IMG/VR virus record: IMGVR_UViG_3300030202_003023
Span: 1-64,000 of that record
Reading direction: 5' to 3' (one strand)
Length of the DNA: 64,000 bases
DNA from: a virus
This document shows, piece by piece, positions 45,201-53,706 of this stretch; position 1 is the stretch's first letter; every line of letters starts with the position of its first letter. The position numbers and the translations under genes are program-made. The notes under the pieces are model-generated. The model saw nothing but the letters and a program-made list of their open reading frames with translations. It was not told the DNA's origin and ran no database searches.

Positions 45201-45909
45201 CAATTTCTGCTTGTATAGCTGCACCTTTTTCAGGAGTTATTTTGTTTCCTGGATTATAATTATCGTATGTTTTACTCCAATCAGACAAAGCTTTTTTTGC
45301 CTGATAGTTTTTTAATCTTGGATCATTAGGGTCAGTAACATATACTGTACCATCAGGTCCAATTTCTCCTCCAGGACCAAAAGCTATTCTAGGTGTAGAT
45401 AGTCCTTGTGCAGTTATAGGGTCTATGAAGTTATCAATAGTTCCACCCTGCGCCAAGTAAAGATTATCATATAAAGACGCGGTGTTATAAGGTTCAAATT
45501 TTGATATATCAGGCTTTTCATTAAAAGTGTAAATTTTACCTGTAGTCTTGTCTCTGTAAGGAGAATAGCCTGCTTGCATGTCACCTTCAATGGCCATTCT
45601 AAATGTAGGGTGATTTTCTTTTTTTAATATTTCTCCTGTTTGAGGGTTTCTACTAAAAGCGTGGTAATAACCATCAGATTCTTTAGGTTGTGAGTAATCA
45701 AATTGTGACGGCTTACCTAAAGATTCCCAATAACCTCTTAGGTTATAAGTTGAAGTATCTGTACCTCTTAAATTAGACGGTAATGTTTTTACAAAAGTGT
45801 TGTAAGCATTATCATCAGGAGACACAGCTCCACCATTACCATAATATTTTTTCTTAGTTTTTTTCATTTTTATTTTTTTCATTTTTTTCTTTAGATTCAG
45901 ATGAACCAA
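42208..45909 (-). CDS. large virion protein with peptidoglycan-binding-like domain and repeated GG motifs, 1233 aa
   Basis: Features: a very Lys-rich start; a PG_binding_1-like segment at about residues 290-325 (LKDAGLYDGTLDGIWG with TAW downstream); a Gln/Pro/Thr linker (~340-375); a Gly/Ala-rich hydrophobic region (~470-560); and a domain around GGTHEQNPMGGVPIGPGA and FVFSDRFGPKG that recurs in Bacteroidota phage proteins. Short GG motifs (YGNGGAV, AQGGTI, YGGTV, DKGGTV, KNGGM, SGGF) recur through the protein. Probably a structural or ejected protein contacting the cell wall. The true start may be a later Met at 45882 or 45867, since the annotated one overlaps the membrane-protein gene by 56 bases. 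Confidence 0.72.
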   Translation of the reverse strand: MVHLNLKKKMKKIKMKKTKKKYYGNGGAVSPDDNAYNTFVKTLPSNLRGTDTSTYNLRGYWESLGKPSQFDYSQPKESDGYYHAFSRNPQTGEILKKENHPTFRMAIEGDMQAGYSPYRDKTTGKIYTFNEKPDISKFEPYNTASLYDNLYLAQGGTIDNFIDPITAQGLSTPRIAFGPGGEIGPDGTVYVTDPNDPRLKNYQAKKALSDWSKTYDNYNPGNKITPEKGAAIQAEIDSLNAKYNILPDVEHNLQIEEPTTTLEGDRYVKRSETGVMLPKYDEPTKKFKYAPPEIVEKQKKLKDAGLYDGTLDGIWGKNSQTAWEEYNKEEKEEKEEEKVVDQVIKEPVIQPAIQPTQPVTQAQAQTQPQATGSGTPNSIKRVVGAPGPTEYFYIDFQGRPHGIKDYMLQTDQYKNLQYNEVPYKRAYGGTVKDTDMQNMDFNRYVALMNAQRQQMDKGGTVLSKVGAASVGAIKGGVSAFTPPAISNVVNMGIDSLHGALDKDISEEERSLMGYGQAAAGIVSAVATGGATLGNSIGSISSGLGEGIAHGSELSGEGKVRLKMGADAAGMLGGLGYNSIKKPTGTEGMNASMSEGPGAGLGETPGVVQETSTNLGNTGQNIITSPQQAGTTDLSNMGNIQNTFNTGNQLDFTRQYGGLIQMAQGGFKPHPMYKDGQMVMANDYETHLSLKEQGYGHEQMKNGGMIKRADGSYSPRGMWDNIRANAGSGNEPTAEMLAQERKIKSMASGGFTAIENGGTHEQNPMGGVPIGPGASVEEGETVMDLVEGGKFVFSDRFGPKGKKGKTFADISKKVKKKYKDREGDAAAKRAMNQELYALANQQEEQKETKMAMLQAKMDELNPQGAAPQGPMQTPMTDPMMPQADMGAGTMDPSIMQQPQSMMPQKNGGMLYKNGGKISYNIGGITPAQGYTLPPVSQVRLKQVIDHAYKTDPGMFSKYGLDDRFGAEYSAAYDKYKDFDAIKGTAANTTGVFAPTTKVSDPNAANTSYARELRQAAADDAARKQALLDAENERQKEADIRKRNAQIYFGSFANSAPDLYNLYQGIRGPEDINLAKFNPDFISLEEQRNIARVNAANSQATQRENVRNTAQSSGAALAGMTAGTAAIDQNLGNILRQSAVDEETTNTQIANQAKQYNIGVDNKETELGLMADAKAQEAIASGLAGLGRNAAGALKDTRMSNQVDKLNDIQLEAINNILSNYEYDKTGKIRFKTTG

Positions 45910-46105
45910 AGAAATAATTAATGACTGAAACTAATCCTGATCCTACTATAACTCCTAGTACCATGTCTACAATTCTTTGATTGCCAACTGGTATCTCTAC
46001 AAAAAACAGCAAAAGCACCACTAGGGCGCTAAATAAGAATACTGCCATTGCAAGTAAATGAATAAACTGTTTAAACGGTCCTTGCATAGTAATAAAGGTT
46101 AACAC
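45854..46105 (-). CDS. two-helix membrane protein, holin-like, 83 aa
   Basis: A small protein with two predicted membrane helices (residues ~12-38 with FLFSALVVLLLFFV, and ~45-67 with VLGVIVGSGLVSVINYFFG), a short loop (EIPVGNQ) and a highly charged Lys/Glu/Asn tail. This is the layout of class II holins. It sits away from the endolysin, between the muzzle and the cargo genes, so it could also be an inner-membrane partner of ejected proteins. A Met at residue 7 (46087) is an alternative start. Confidence 0.65.
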   Translation of the reverse strand: MLTFITMQGPFKQFIHLLAMAVFLFSALVVLLLFFVEIPVGNQRIVDMVLGVIVGSGLVSVINYFFGSSESKEKNEKNKNEKN

Positions 46106-46170
46106 ACTAATTTAATTACCTAAGCCTTAAGTAACAAGCTTTTACAGGACTTTCTGTTAAATTAACATAC

Positions 46171-49100
46171 TTAGTCTCTTGCTGGAGTATATGATACCAT
46201 TATATCATGTAATACGAGGCGTTTGTTAGTATTGTTACTGTATGATAGTTTCATATATACACTGTAATCTCTAATTCTTGCTTTACTGCTAGAACTATTT
46301 GTGTCTCTACCTATTACATGTCTCCAGTGTCTTATTCTTCTCTTTATATTCGTACCTACTATAAGCGGTATGTTACCAGTAGTTTGATAGTCATTCCAAA
46401 CTTCTAGTTCTGTCAGAGTCTCACTAGGTTGTTGTACATCATTTAATGATATTTCTGAATTGTATTCTATGTTTGTAAATATCTTTGGAATATTTGCATT
46501 AGGAGCAACTAACAATGTAATGTGAGATTTATAAGTTGTACCATAGAATTGTCCGTATATACCTTCATTGTGTACATAGCTTTTATCTTGAAAGTTAGGG
46601 TCTGTAGATATTATTCTTCTACCTGTGTTTAAATACATGTTAGGTACAAAAGAATAAAAAGATTCAAATGCTCCCATCATTTCATTGTAGCTTACAGTAA
46701 AATTAGATACTCCTGTTTTAGGATTAAGGAATGTAAATAAAGCTCTGTTATTTCTATGATCAAATGTACTGTGTACACCTGTAGGAGATACTTCTCTTAA
46801 TGTTTTATCTACTTCAATTATTTCACCATCAACATTATCAGCAAAGAAATTAGATAACCCTTTTAAATCACTAATTGGCTCTTGGCCATTAGGACTCATT
46901 TTATACAGCTTTCTAAGTGTTGCGTCATAATGATATAAAGAACCTGTAGAAGCTACAACACTAAATTGGTGTCTAGTACCTGTTGCAGTAGATACGTATC
47001 TAAAATCTTGTAATACATCTCCAGTACCTAGTGTAACTTGTACACCGCTATTGTCTGTAATAACAGATCTTTCATTTATAGCAGCTATTCCAAATGCTCT
47101 ATCTTGGTAGTAGAACAGTTTGTCTTGGAAGTTTATTACTTTATTAATTGGACCATAAGAACCTTCAACATCTAATATATTAGCAACTTTAAAATTTCTC
47201 CAAGCATCTACTGGTTCTCCATCTATTTTTTCTTCTGATGCCCACAGTCTATGTGGAAATTCTTCAGAGAAATCAGCTGCAAAATCTTTTGCAAAAAACT
47301 TATCTTCTGAATTATTTTGTTGGCTATATATTTGATCAACATTATATGATTCACCTACCCAATCACCTGGCTTTGAACCATTCCTGTCTTTTAAAAAGTA
47401 TTTTCCACTACCTAAGTTTATATTTATATAAGACTCTACAGGAACAATTGCTGTTACTCCTAGCCTTTTTTCCTTGCTGTCTATATCCTCATATTCTCCT
47501 GCAGGGTTCTGTGATGTAAGGTTGTAATACTGGTCTATATAAGTTCTCCCCCAGTAAGCTACATAAGTATCTCCTCCAAAAATTCTAGGAGAAATCTCTT
47601 GTCCATTATTTGTTGCACTTAAAACAGCGCTTGTTATTGGTTGAAAATGTCCTGTAGACATATACTGCTGTTTACTTCTAGCTTCATAGCTGTCTCCTCC
47701 GTATTGTCGTACTAAAGGTCTTGACCAAGCCACTTCTTTGTATTTAAATGTATCAATACTGTTATTTTCTAAATAAACAACACCGTTATCCCATAATCTA
47801 AATCGTTGTTCATTTTCTATTACATTATTATTCCAGTCCATGTCTTTTGGCTCTGTAAATTTAGTTGTAATAACATCTGTACTGTCTTCTAATGTCATTA
47901 AGTAAATATTATTACCTATACCAAAAGGTTGTCCAGGTATTCCTTTATTTATTTCAGTGGTATAACTATACGTAGTATTTACAAAATCAGCTTCAGGATC
48001 TATATTTTGTTTGTTACTTTCCCACTTTTTAGGAATATCATCATCATAAGTACTGTCAGGAATAAAAGAATCATTTGTATTAAGGCGTACACCGTTTCCT
48101 ATATACTTTGTTTTATCTATTTTAAAGTATTCTGGATTGTGTGCAGGTAATTCAAAAGCTCTTGAATAGTACGCCCAAGAACTTGTAAATTGTTTTTTAC
48201 CGTCCAATTCTTGGTATTGTACTAATGCTGTAGTATAGTAACCATTAGTTTTTATATAATCACCTTCTTTAGCTACAAATTGGTTTGTGTCTTTATATAT
48301 AGTAAGCGGAGATATAAATATGGTAAAGTTTTTAGTTTCTGGTTTTTTTAAATGTACTCCTTTGTAACCATTATGGTTAACTCTGTTAAATCCAGGAAAA
48401 TCAGGTAAGTGGAATCTGTTTGCTTTTCTTCCTTGCATACCATTAATATTAAGTTTATTAATACCAGTTTCCATAGCAATGTTTGTTTTTGATACTGCTT
48501 CTGCTAAACTATTTACATATTTATAGTTTTTCCCATACCCAGATCCTCCAGGTCCACTTTTAGTATCATTGTCTCCTCTTCTTCTGTTTGCTATTAAAAG
48601 AAACCCTGTACCTAGTTTAGTCATTTCACTTATAGGTCTTTCTGCTCGTAATATTCTAAACCCTCCTATTTTATCTTTTATGTCACTTATATCAATAGTA
48701 AATTGTATTCCTATACTTCTAACGTATAGCTTTCCACTATACGTATTTGTAGGAGCAGTTACTGCAAATTCAGGATCATCTGCAGCTTCAGGAAACTTAA
48801 TGTCTCCAATCCACTTAACAAAAGTTGTATGCCCTTTCTTTAAATAAAACTCTATACCAAACCTATAAACTTCTCCTCTAGTGTATCCAGTGTAAAGTGT
48901 TTCTACATAAGGATCTGAAAAATTAGGAAACACGTTTGTATATTGTAAGGTTAAAGGATTACCATTAGGTGAAAACATCCCTGTATTTTCTGTAATATTT
49001 GCTCTATCTACATTAACAAAAGGTGCTCTTTGTCTACTAGAACGCTGGTCTGAGCCTCCAAATGTACCGTCTTTATCTACTTCTAAATCTTTGTATACAA

Positions 49101-50499
49101 ATGTATAAGATATGTTTTTACCTTCTCCACCAAGTGTAACACCATCTGTTTTATATTTAAATTGCTGATTTACACTCCAATCAGAAGTTCCTGTTGCAGT
49201 TGTATCTACTCTTCCTGTTTGTGTTTCCTCGTGATTAAAAAGGTTTATAGCATCTGCATCTTCTGGAATACTGTCATAATTAGGTCCTGTAGGATAAGTG
49301 TCGCTATACAATGTTTTGTGTAACGCCCCACTTGCATCATATAGATCAGCTGTAATAAAACCAGTAGCATCGTCTTTCATAAACCTATATGCTCTTGCAT
49401 CCCATTCACTTGTAGGTATTTCTATAGAAGCTGTAGATATATTACCTATAACAAGCCTGTTTCCTTTTGCAGCAAGTGTTTTACATCTCTCAAATCCTCC
49501 CATAGTAGCGGAAAATTCTGGTTCTGTTAGCTGTATTCTAGGCTCATTTCCAGACAATGTTATAGACATCTCATCACTTGTAATACCATCTTCTCCAAAT
49601 TTAAAAATAGTAGGAGCGTCTTTTACTGTGTACAAAATTGCAATATGGTGTATTATTTCATAGCTAGTATCTATACCTTTTAAATTAAAAGTAACAGATC
49701 TTGTATTTTCAGAATCAGCTGCACTTCCAACAACATCAATATAATTAGCTTCTGAACTTGAGTCTGTTCCGTTTAATGTAACTAACTGACTAGTAGGAGA
49801 CATTATTGTTTGTGCTCCATTTTCAGATACTAATCTGTAAGCGTATTGTACTTTACCTCCTGCTGGAAGACTTCCTCCAAATCCTATTTCTTCTACTGTA
49901 GGCTGACAAAACACTAGATTAGGTGTAATGTCTATATCTCCTGGAGTTATTTTAAAAGAGTTTGGATCTAGTATATTAATTGATCTAAGAGGATTAAAGT
50001 TATCTGTCCAATATACATGTATTTTTGAATTGTTTTCATACCTACCTTCTGCTTCTATTCTGTGATTAATAGACAGTCCTATACTGTTGTTGTAGATTAG
50101 ATGATCATCAACATTTAAAGAAGCTCCCCCTCCTGTAGTAATAATAGTGTCTGTTTTTTCTTCATATTGGAATCTCCATATTTGTCCTACTCCTCCACCT
50201 AATGTAGTTGTAAACAGTACTACATAGTTAGAAACAGTGCACCATCCTATAATTCTAAGATTTGTTTGTTCTGGTACAGTTTCAGAATTACCGTTAATGT
50301 ACTCATAAGTAGTTTCTGGTATATTAGGTATTGTAAAAGACAGCTTATTACCTTTCTCTGTTTCTACAGAACCTGTAGACAGCCCTCCATTAGTAATAAC
50401 TTTAATGTTTAAAGCATCATAATAATTACTAGGGTCATACTTAGACCTACTATTATCTTTATTTAAACCTTTTATATATGTATTTACTGATTTAGGCAT
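46171..50499 (-). CDS. tail muzzle / stabilisation protein, 1442 aa
   Basis: Large tail structural protein that closes the short tail of crAss-like podoviruses and gates ejection of cargo and DNA. The N-terminus (YIKGLNKDNSRSKYDPSNYY, then DALNIKV) is the conserved opening of this family as I know it. The rest is beta-rich with many Asn/Gly/Thr turns, fitting a multi-domain beta-propeller/sandwich tail protein. It follows the ring-protein genes, the order known in crAss-like phages. No enzymatic motif. Identification depends on the N-terminal pattern, size and position. Confidence 0.75.
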   Translation of the reverse strand: MPKSVNTYIKGLNKDNSRSKYDPSNYYDALNIKVITNGGLSTGSVETEKGNKLSFTIPNIPETTYEYINGNSETVPEQTNLRIIGWCTVSNYVVLFTTTLGGGVGQIWRFQYEEKTDTIITTGGGASLNVDDHLIYNNSIGLSINHRIEAEGRYENNSKIHVYWTDNFNPLRSINILDPNSFKITPGDIDITPNLVFCQPTVEEIGFGGSLPAGGKVQYAYRLVSENGAQTIMSPTSQLVTLNGTDSSSEANYIDVVGSAADSENTRSVTFNLKGIDTSYEIIHHIAILYTVKDAPTIFKFGEDGITSDEMSITLSGNEPRIQLTEPEFSATMGGFERCKTLAAKGNRLVIGNISTASIEIPTSEWDARAYRFMKDDATGFITADLYDASGALHKTLYSDTYPTGPNYDSIPEDADAINLFNHEETQTGRVDTTATGTSDWSVNQQFKYKTDGVTLGGEGKNISYTFVYKDLEVDKDGTFGGSDQRSSRQRAPFVNVDRANITENTGMFSPNGNPLTLQYTNVFPNFSDPYVETLYTGYTRGEVYRFGIEFYLKKGHTTFVKWIGDIKFPEAADDPEFAVTAPTNTYSGKLYVRSIGIQFTIDISDIKDKIGGFRILRAERPISEMTKLGTGFLLIANRRRGDNDTKSGPGGSGYGKNYKYVNSLAEAVSKTNIAMETGINKLNINGMQGRKANRFHLPDFPGFNRVNHNGYKGVHLKKPETKNFTIFISPLTIYKDTNQFVAKEGDYIKTNGYYTTALVQYQELDGKKQFTSSWAYYSRAFELPAHNPEYFKIDKTKYIGNGVRLNTNDSFIPDSTYDDDIPKKWESNKQNIDPEADFVNTTYSYTTEINKGIPGQPFGIGNNIYLMTLEDSTDVITTKFTEPKDMDWNNNVIENEQRFRLWDNGVVYLENNSIDTFKYKEVAWSRPLVRQYGGDSYEARSKQQYMSTGHFQPITSAVLSATNNGQEISPRIFGGDTYVAYWGRTYIDQYYNLTSQNPAGEYEDIDSKEKRLGVTAIVPVESYININLGSGKYFLKDRNGSKPGDWVGESYNVDQIYSQQNNSEDKFFAKDFAADFSEEFPHRLWASEEKIDGEPVDAWRNFKVANILDVEGSYGPINKVINFQDKLFYYQDRAFGIAAINERSVITDNSGVQVTLGTGDVLQDFRYVSTATGTRHQFSVVASTGSLYHYDATLRKLYKMSPNGQEPISDLKGLSNFFADNVDGEIIEVDKTLREVSPTGVHSTFDHRNNRALFTFLNPKTGVSNFTVSYNEMMGAFESFYSFVPNMYLNTGRRIISTDPNFQDKSYVHNEGIYGQFYGTTYKSHITLLVAPNANIPKIFTNIEYNSEISLNDVQQPSETLTELEVWNDYQTTGNIPLIVGTNIKRRIRHWRHVIGRDTNSSSSKARIRDYSVYMKLSYSNNTNKRLVLHDIMVSYTPARD

Positions 50500-50510
50500 T
50501 TTCCTTAGTT

Positions 50511-51287
50511 CTATTTTTTACTTAAATTATCAAAGTAGTCATCTCTATCTACTTCATTAGAGGATGTTGAGCCGCTTTTAGTTCTTATGTTTCTTTCTTC
50601 TTGTAATCCTATAGAAGCAAAGAAGTCTTGTTCTTGGTTAATTTTAGGAATTAACCTTAAGAAGTTGTTTTTAATATTAACCATCTCATCTACAGACGGC
50701 ATAACTCCTCTTGTTTGCGCTGACCCAAGATACCATAATTGGTCTTGTACTGTTTTTTCATATACACCTTGAGGAAGTTTTCCAGACCTCCAAAGTTTAT
50801 AATCAATTTTTTCTCTTATGTAGAATTCTACAGCTTTAACAAACTTAACATCATCTGGAATAGTAGGCCATCCATTATCATCTGTAGGAAGACCTTTATA
50901 AGCTACCTCTACTGTACCTTTATCAAAGTTTGTAAATACACAGTCATCACTTAATGTATAAGTAACTGTATGTTCACACTTTGTATCAGGAGAAGAAGCG
51001 CAGTGTCTGTGAAAATTGTCTGTAGCATAAGACATTGGAACATAACCATTCTCAGTTTTATATCTAAACTGCATTACTAAATGCAAGTCACACGGTAAAT
51101 TTCCTCTACCGTTAGTTATGTCTATACAAGAAACTTTCTCACTTAAGCTTTGAGGAGAACCAATAAGTTCAATAGCTTCACCTGCCCATTCTAGAGCATC
51201 ATGTAAGTCTACCCCCTCTACTAAGCCTGTATCTCTAAAGACTTTTTCTAAGATAAATTGAATACTTTTTACTTTACCGTTAAACAT
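50511..51287 (-). CDS. head-tail ring/connector protein, 258 aa
   Basis: Likely one of the rings linking portal to tail. Short N-terminal helices (SIQFILEKVFRD, DALEWAGEAIELIG) are followed by a compact beta domain (GNLPCDLHLVMQFRY, TVEVAYKGLPTDDNGWPTIP), then a helix with FVKAVEFYIREKIDYKLW. This helix-beta-helix layout, with Pro-rich 'GWPTIP', is that of phage adaptor/connector proteins (P22 gp4/T7 gp11-like role). The C-terminal tail is disordered. It is 11 bases upstream of the muzzle gene. Similar in layout to the 232-aa protein three genes upstream. Confidence 0.7.
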   Translation of the reverse strand: MFNGKVKSIQFILEKVFRDTGLVEGVDLHDALEWAGEAIELIGSPQSLSEKVSCIDITNGRGNLPCDLHLVMQFRYKTENGYVPMSYATDNFHRHCASSPDTKCEHTVTYTLSDDCVFTNFDKGTVEVAYKGLPTDDNGWPTIPDDVKFVKAVEFYIREKIDYKLWRSGKLPQGVYEKTVQDQLWYLGSAQTRGVMPSVDEMVNIKNNFLRLIPKINQEQDFFASIGLQEERNIRTKSGSTSSNEVDRDDYFDNLSKK

Positions 51288-51290
51288 GAT

Positions 51291-51542
51291 TTATAGATTA
51301 ATGTTCTTAATTGCTTGTGAAACAGTTTCAGGCTCTTTAGATTCTTTATCTGACTTATCTGGTATTGGATCACTTTTAGAAATCCAGTGTTTTTTGTCTA
51401 CTTTGTACTCTTCTCCTTTCATATAGGAAGTAGTAATACAAACTATAAAACCGTTTTCTGCTGTTATTACTTTTAACTCTTTAGTGACACCGTCTTTGGT
51501 AACACTTTTAGTTCTTATTTTATCTTCTTCTACACCGTACAT
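51291..51542 (-). CDS. hypothetical protein, 83 aa, in the ring-protein cluster
   Basis: Not recognised. A small, probably beta-stranded protein (TKELKVITAENGFIVCITT) with a charged, disordered C-terminal third rich in Lys, Ser, Glu and Pro. It is packed between two structural genes with gaps of 3 and 7 bases, so it is probably a minor virion or assembly protein. Confidence 0.65.
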   Translation of the reverse strand: MYGVEEDKIRTKSVTKDGVTKELKVITAENGFIVCITTSYMKGEEYKVDKKHWISKSDPIPDKSDKESKEPETVSQAIKNINL

Positions 51543-51549
51543 AATGCTT

Positions 51550-52134
51550 TTATTTTAAATAGTAGTTGGTATTTATACTAGGGTCTTTAAGTACTTTACT
51601 TAAATCCCTATTCATTGTTCTTGTAGCTTTAAATTTGTAAGCAGATTTGTACTTAAAAGTCGCACATTTTAAACTTAAGTACCAAAAAGGTACATATCCA
51701 TTTGTATGCTCATTAAGATGCCTTACAAGTTTCTTTTGTTTTTTAGATTCTTCGTCTTCTTCCCATAATTCTCTGGTTGCTTTCCAATCTATAGGCATTG
51801 TATTAATTAAATTACCTTCTTTATTGTATTTAAGAATAGGCTTTTTCTTTTTTATACATAAAGTACCCATTCTTGACGGCAGTTTAAATTCAAAGTTGTC
51901 AAAAATTATCTCATCTGTAATTCTAGAGTGTATAAAATCAATTATTTGTCCATATACTTTTCTATCTACACAAAATTTAGAGTTCTTATGTACAATTGAT
52001 TTATTGTTTACTTTCTCTTTAAATGTAGTATCACAGTAGTAGCTATAGAATTCTTTCATTCCAATATCTACTTTAATTTTTTCTTTTTGTTTTCCTCTAC
52101 TTTCCACCTGTTCTCTCATTTGATGCAGCATCAT
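51550..52134 (-). CDS. probable structural protein, 194 aa
   Basis: Not firmly recognised. A Lys-rich protein with a helical N-terminus, central strands (DNFEFKLPSRMGTLCIKKKKP) and basic C-terminal half. Proteins with this type of FKLPSRMGTL segment occur in the tail-structure cluster of crAss-like phages. It overlaps the upstream ring gene by 38 bases; the Met at residue 6 (52119) shortens this a little, and the next one at residue 26 (52059) removes it entirely. Likely a ring or assembly component. Confidence 0.65.
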   Translation of the reverse strand: MMLHQMREQVESRGKQKEKIKVDIGMKEFYSYYCDTTFKEKVNNKSIVHKNSKFCVDRKVYGQIIDFIHSRITDEIIFDNFEFKLPSRMGTLCIKKKKPILKYNKEGNLINTMPIDWKATRELWEEDEESKKQKKLVRHLNEHTNGYVPFWYLSLKCATFKYKSAYKFKATRTMNRDLSKVLKDPSINTNYYLK

Positions 52135-52795
52135 TGCTGTTATCTTCTGGTAATTGTAATGAAGTTATTAATTGCTTTACAACTTGTTCATGTATAAAAG
52201 GAAGCATCCAATTACTTATTGGGTATTCATCATCAAGACTAAAGCATGAACTACTGTCTGTATTACAGAACTTTGATACTTCTGTAGGATCTTCAAATAT
52301 CCCCATTATATTTACTTTTCTTAAAAGTTTAGATTGCTCGCTATTTACTTTAAAATACATTCTTTTATTGTAAATAAAGGCAAAAATAGAATCTTTGTTA
52401 TATTTACCACTACCTGAAAAAGCAGCTCGTTGGTAAGGTATAAAAGAGAAAAAGTAATCTAAATTATCAATAGGTCCTACTTTAGTGATGGCTTCTCTGT
52501 GGTGTAATTCTACCGCTTTTGGTAAATCACACGTAGTTCTTAATACAGTGCACCCTACAGGTAAATTAGGACATTCTGAACTATTTGTAGCTTCTAGTTC
52601 TACACAACCTAAAGACTGTACAATAAAAGGATCAATAGTTCTTCCAGGTTTGTTCAGTTCATTACGTATCCATAAAGATCTTTGTACTCCAATCTTATAA
52701 AGTACTTGTCTTTCACTAATATCTAAATCATCAGTTATGTGACTAGACCTAACATCTTCTAGAATATCAAAAATTATTTCATTTGCTGTTGCCAT
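52097..52795 (-). CDS. head-tail ring/connector protein, 232 aa
   Basis: Likely a ring protein at the portal-tail junction. Helical N-terminus (ANEIIFDILEDVRS, ERQVLYKIGVQRSLWIRNEL) is followed by a beta domain with several Cys (CVELEATNSSECPNLPVGC) and a final helix (MLPFIHEQVVKQLITSL) with disordered tail. The layout parallels the 258-aa protein. The Cys content (at least seven) is high for a cytoplasmic phage protein. Its neighbourhood, leading into the muzzle gene, supports the call; the exact position in the tail cannot be told. Confidence 0.7.
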   Translation of the reverse strand: MATANEIIFDILEDVRSSHITDDLDISERQVLYKIGVQRSLWIRNELNKPGRTIDPFIVQSLGCVELEATNSSECPNLPVGCTVLRTTCDLPKAVELHHREAITKVGPIDNLDYFFSFIPYQRAAFSGSGKYNKDSIFAFIYNKRMYFKVNSEQSKLLRKVNIMGIFEDPTEVSKFCNTDSSSCFSLDDEYPISNWMLPFIHEQVVKQLITSLQLPEDNSNDAASNERTGGK

Positions 52796-52798
52796 CTT

Positions 52799-53695
52799 TT
52801 ATAAGTTCATTGATATTAATATTGGCTGTTTACCGTTTTTAACTACTCCGCAAGATATTGTACTCTTTTTAAAATTTTTACCATACGCCATAGCGTAAGC
52901 AGTATCATCTACACCACAACCTACTTGCATACCAAACACTACATTATGTTTACCAGTGGAAAACTCAATGTATGCTTGTGCATGCAAGTGCCCTTGCACT
53001 TGTGACTGTAGTTCATTCTTCATCTTAGTTTTAGCTGTACCGCCTTCACCGTGATTATAATTAACGTTGTCTATTTCAATTTCTTCTACAAAGTTCCATC
53101 CTGGTGTTCCAAGAACCTCATCATAGTCCCTAACCCATTTGGATGATACTCCAGAAGTTTTAGCTTTTCTAAAAGCCATTCTATCATGGTTTCCAATAGT
53201 AACATATGCTTTTGGAAACACGCTATACCATTCTTGTATTTTATCTATTGCCCACAATAATTCATTATCAGAACCTAAAGCAGTTGTTTCTGTTTCATGG
53301 TAACTAGCGTAATGGTTATCAATTACATCTCCAATAAAAACAACAGTCCCGCAATCATATCTTTCTTGTATTTTCCTTACAAACTGTAGATAACCAGGTA
53401 ATGAAAAAGGCTCATGTATGTCGCCAATAATAAGAACGTTTTTTAAGTTACCTTTTAAATAAGGTTTAGGCAACTTTTTCTTTAGCTTTTTAGGAGGTTT
53501 AAACTTATTCTCTTTAAACTTTTTAAACTCTTCCCATTCTTTATCACTAATTATTTTAGAGTTTTCTAAAGCAATGGCTTTCTTTGCATTTGCTACTTCA
53601 TTTACAGATACTCCAAGCTTATTAGCAAGTTTCTGTTTGCCCCATTTAAGATATCCTGTATTTATTCTTAAAAATTTCTCTATTTCGTTGGGCAT
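52799..53695 (-). CDS. calcineurin-like metallophosphoesterase with N-terminal helix-turn-helix-like segment, 298 aa
   Basis: Metal-dependent phosphoesterase, which may act on phosphodiester or phosphomonoester substrates. All core motifs are present: GDIHEP (91-96), GDVIDNH (122-128), GNHDR (~168), NYNHGEG (~212) and GHLHAQ (~234). The first ~45 residues look like a helix-turn-helix (KQKLANKLGVSVNEVANAKKA), joined by a Lys/Pro-rich linker, suggesting nucleic-acid binding. Similar phosphoesterases occur in many phages with unknown substrate. Odd placement: a catalytic gene between spanin-like and ring-protein genes. Starts 11 bases after its upstream neighbour. Confidence 0.9.
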   Translation of the reverse strand: MPNEIEKFLRINTGYLKWGKQKLANKLGVSVNEVANAKKAIALENSKIISDKEWEEFKKFKENKFKPPKKLKKKLPKPYLKGNLKNVLIIGDIHEPFSLPGYLQFVRKIQERYDCGTVVFIGDVIDNHYASYHETETTALGSDNELLWAIDKIQEWYSVFPKAYVTIGNHDRMAFRKAKTSGVSSKWVRDYDEVLGTPGWNFVEEIEIDNVNYNHGEGGTAKTKMKNELQSQVQGHLHAQAYIEFSTGKHNVVFGMQVGCGVDDTAYAMAYGKNFKKSTISCGVVKNGKQPILISMNL

Positions 53696-53706
53696 ATATA
53701 AACAGT

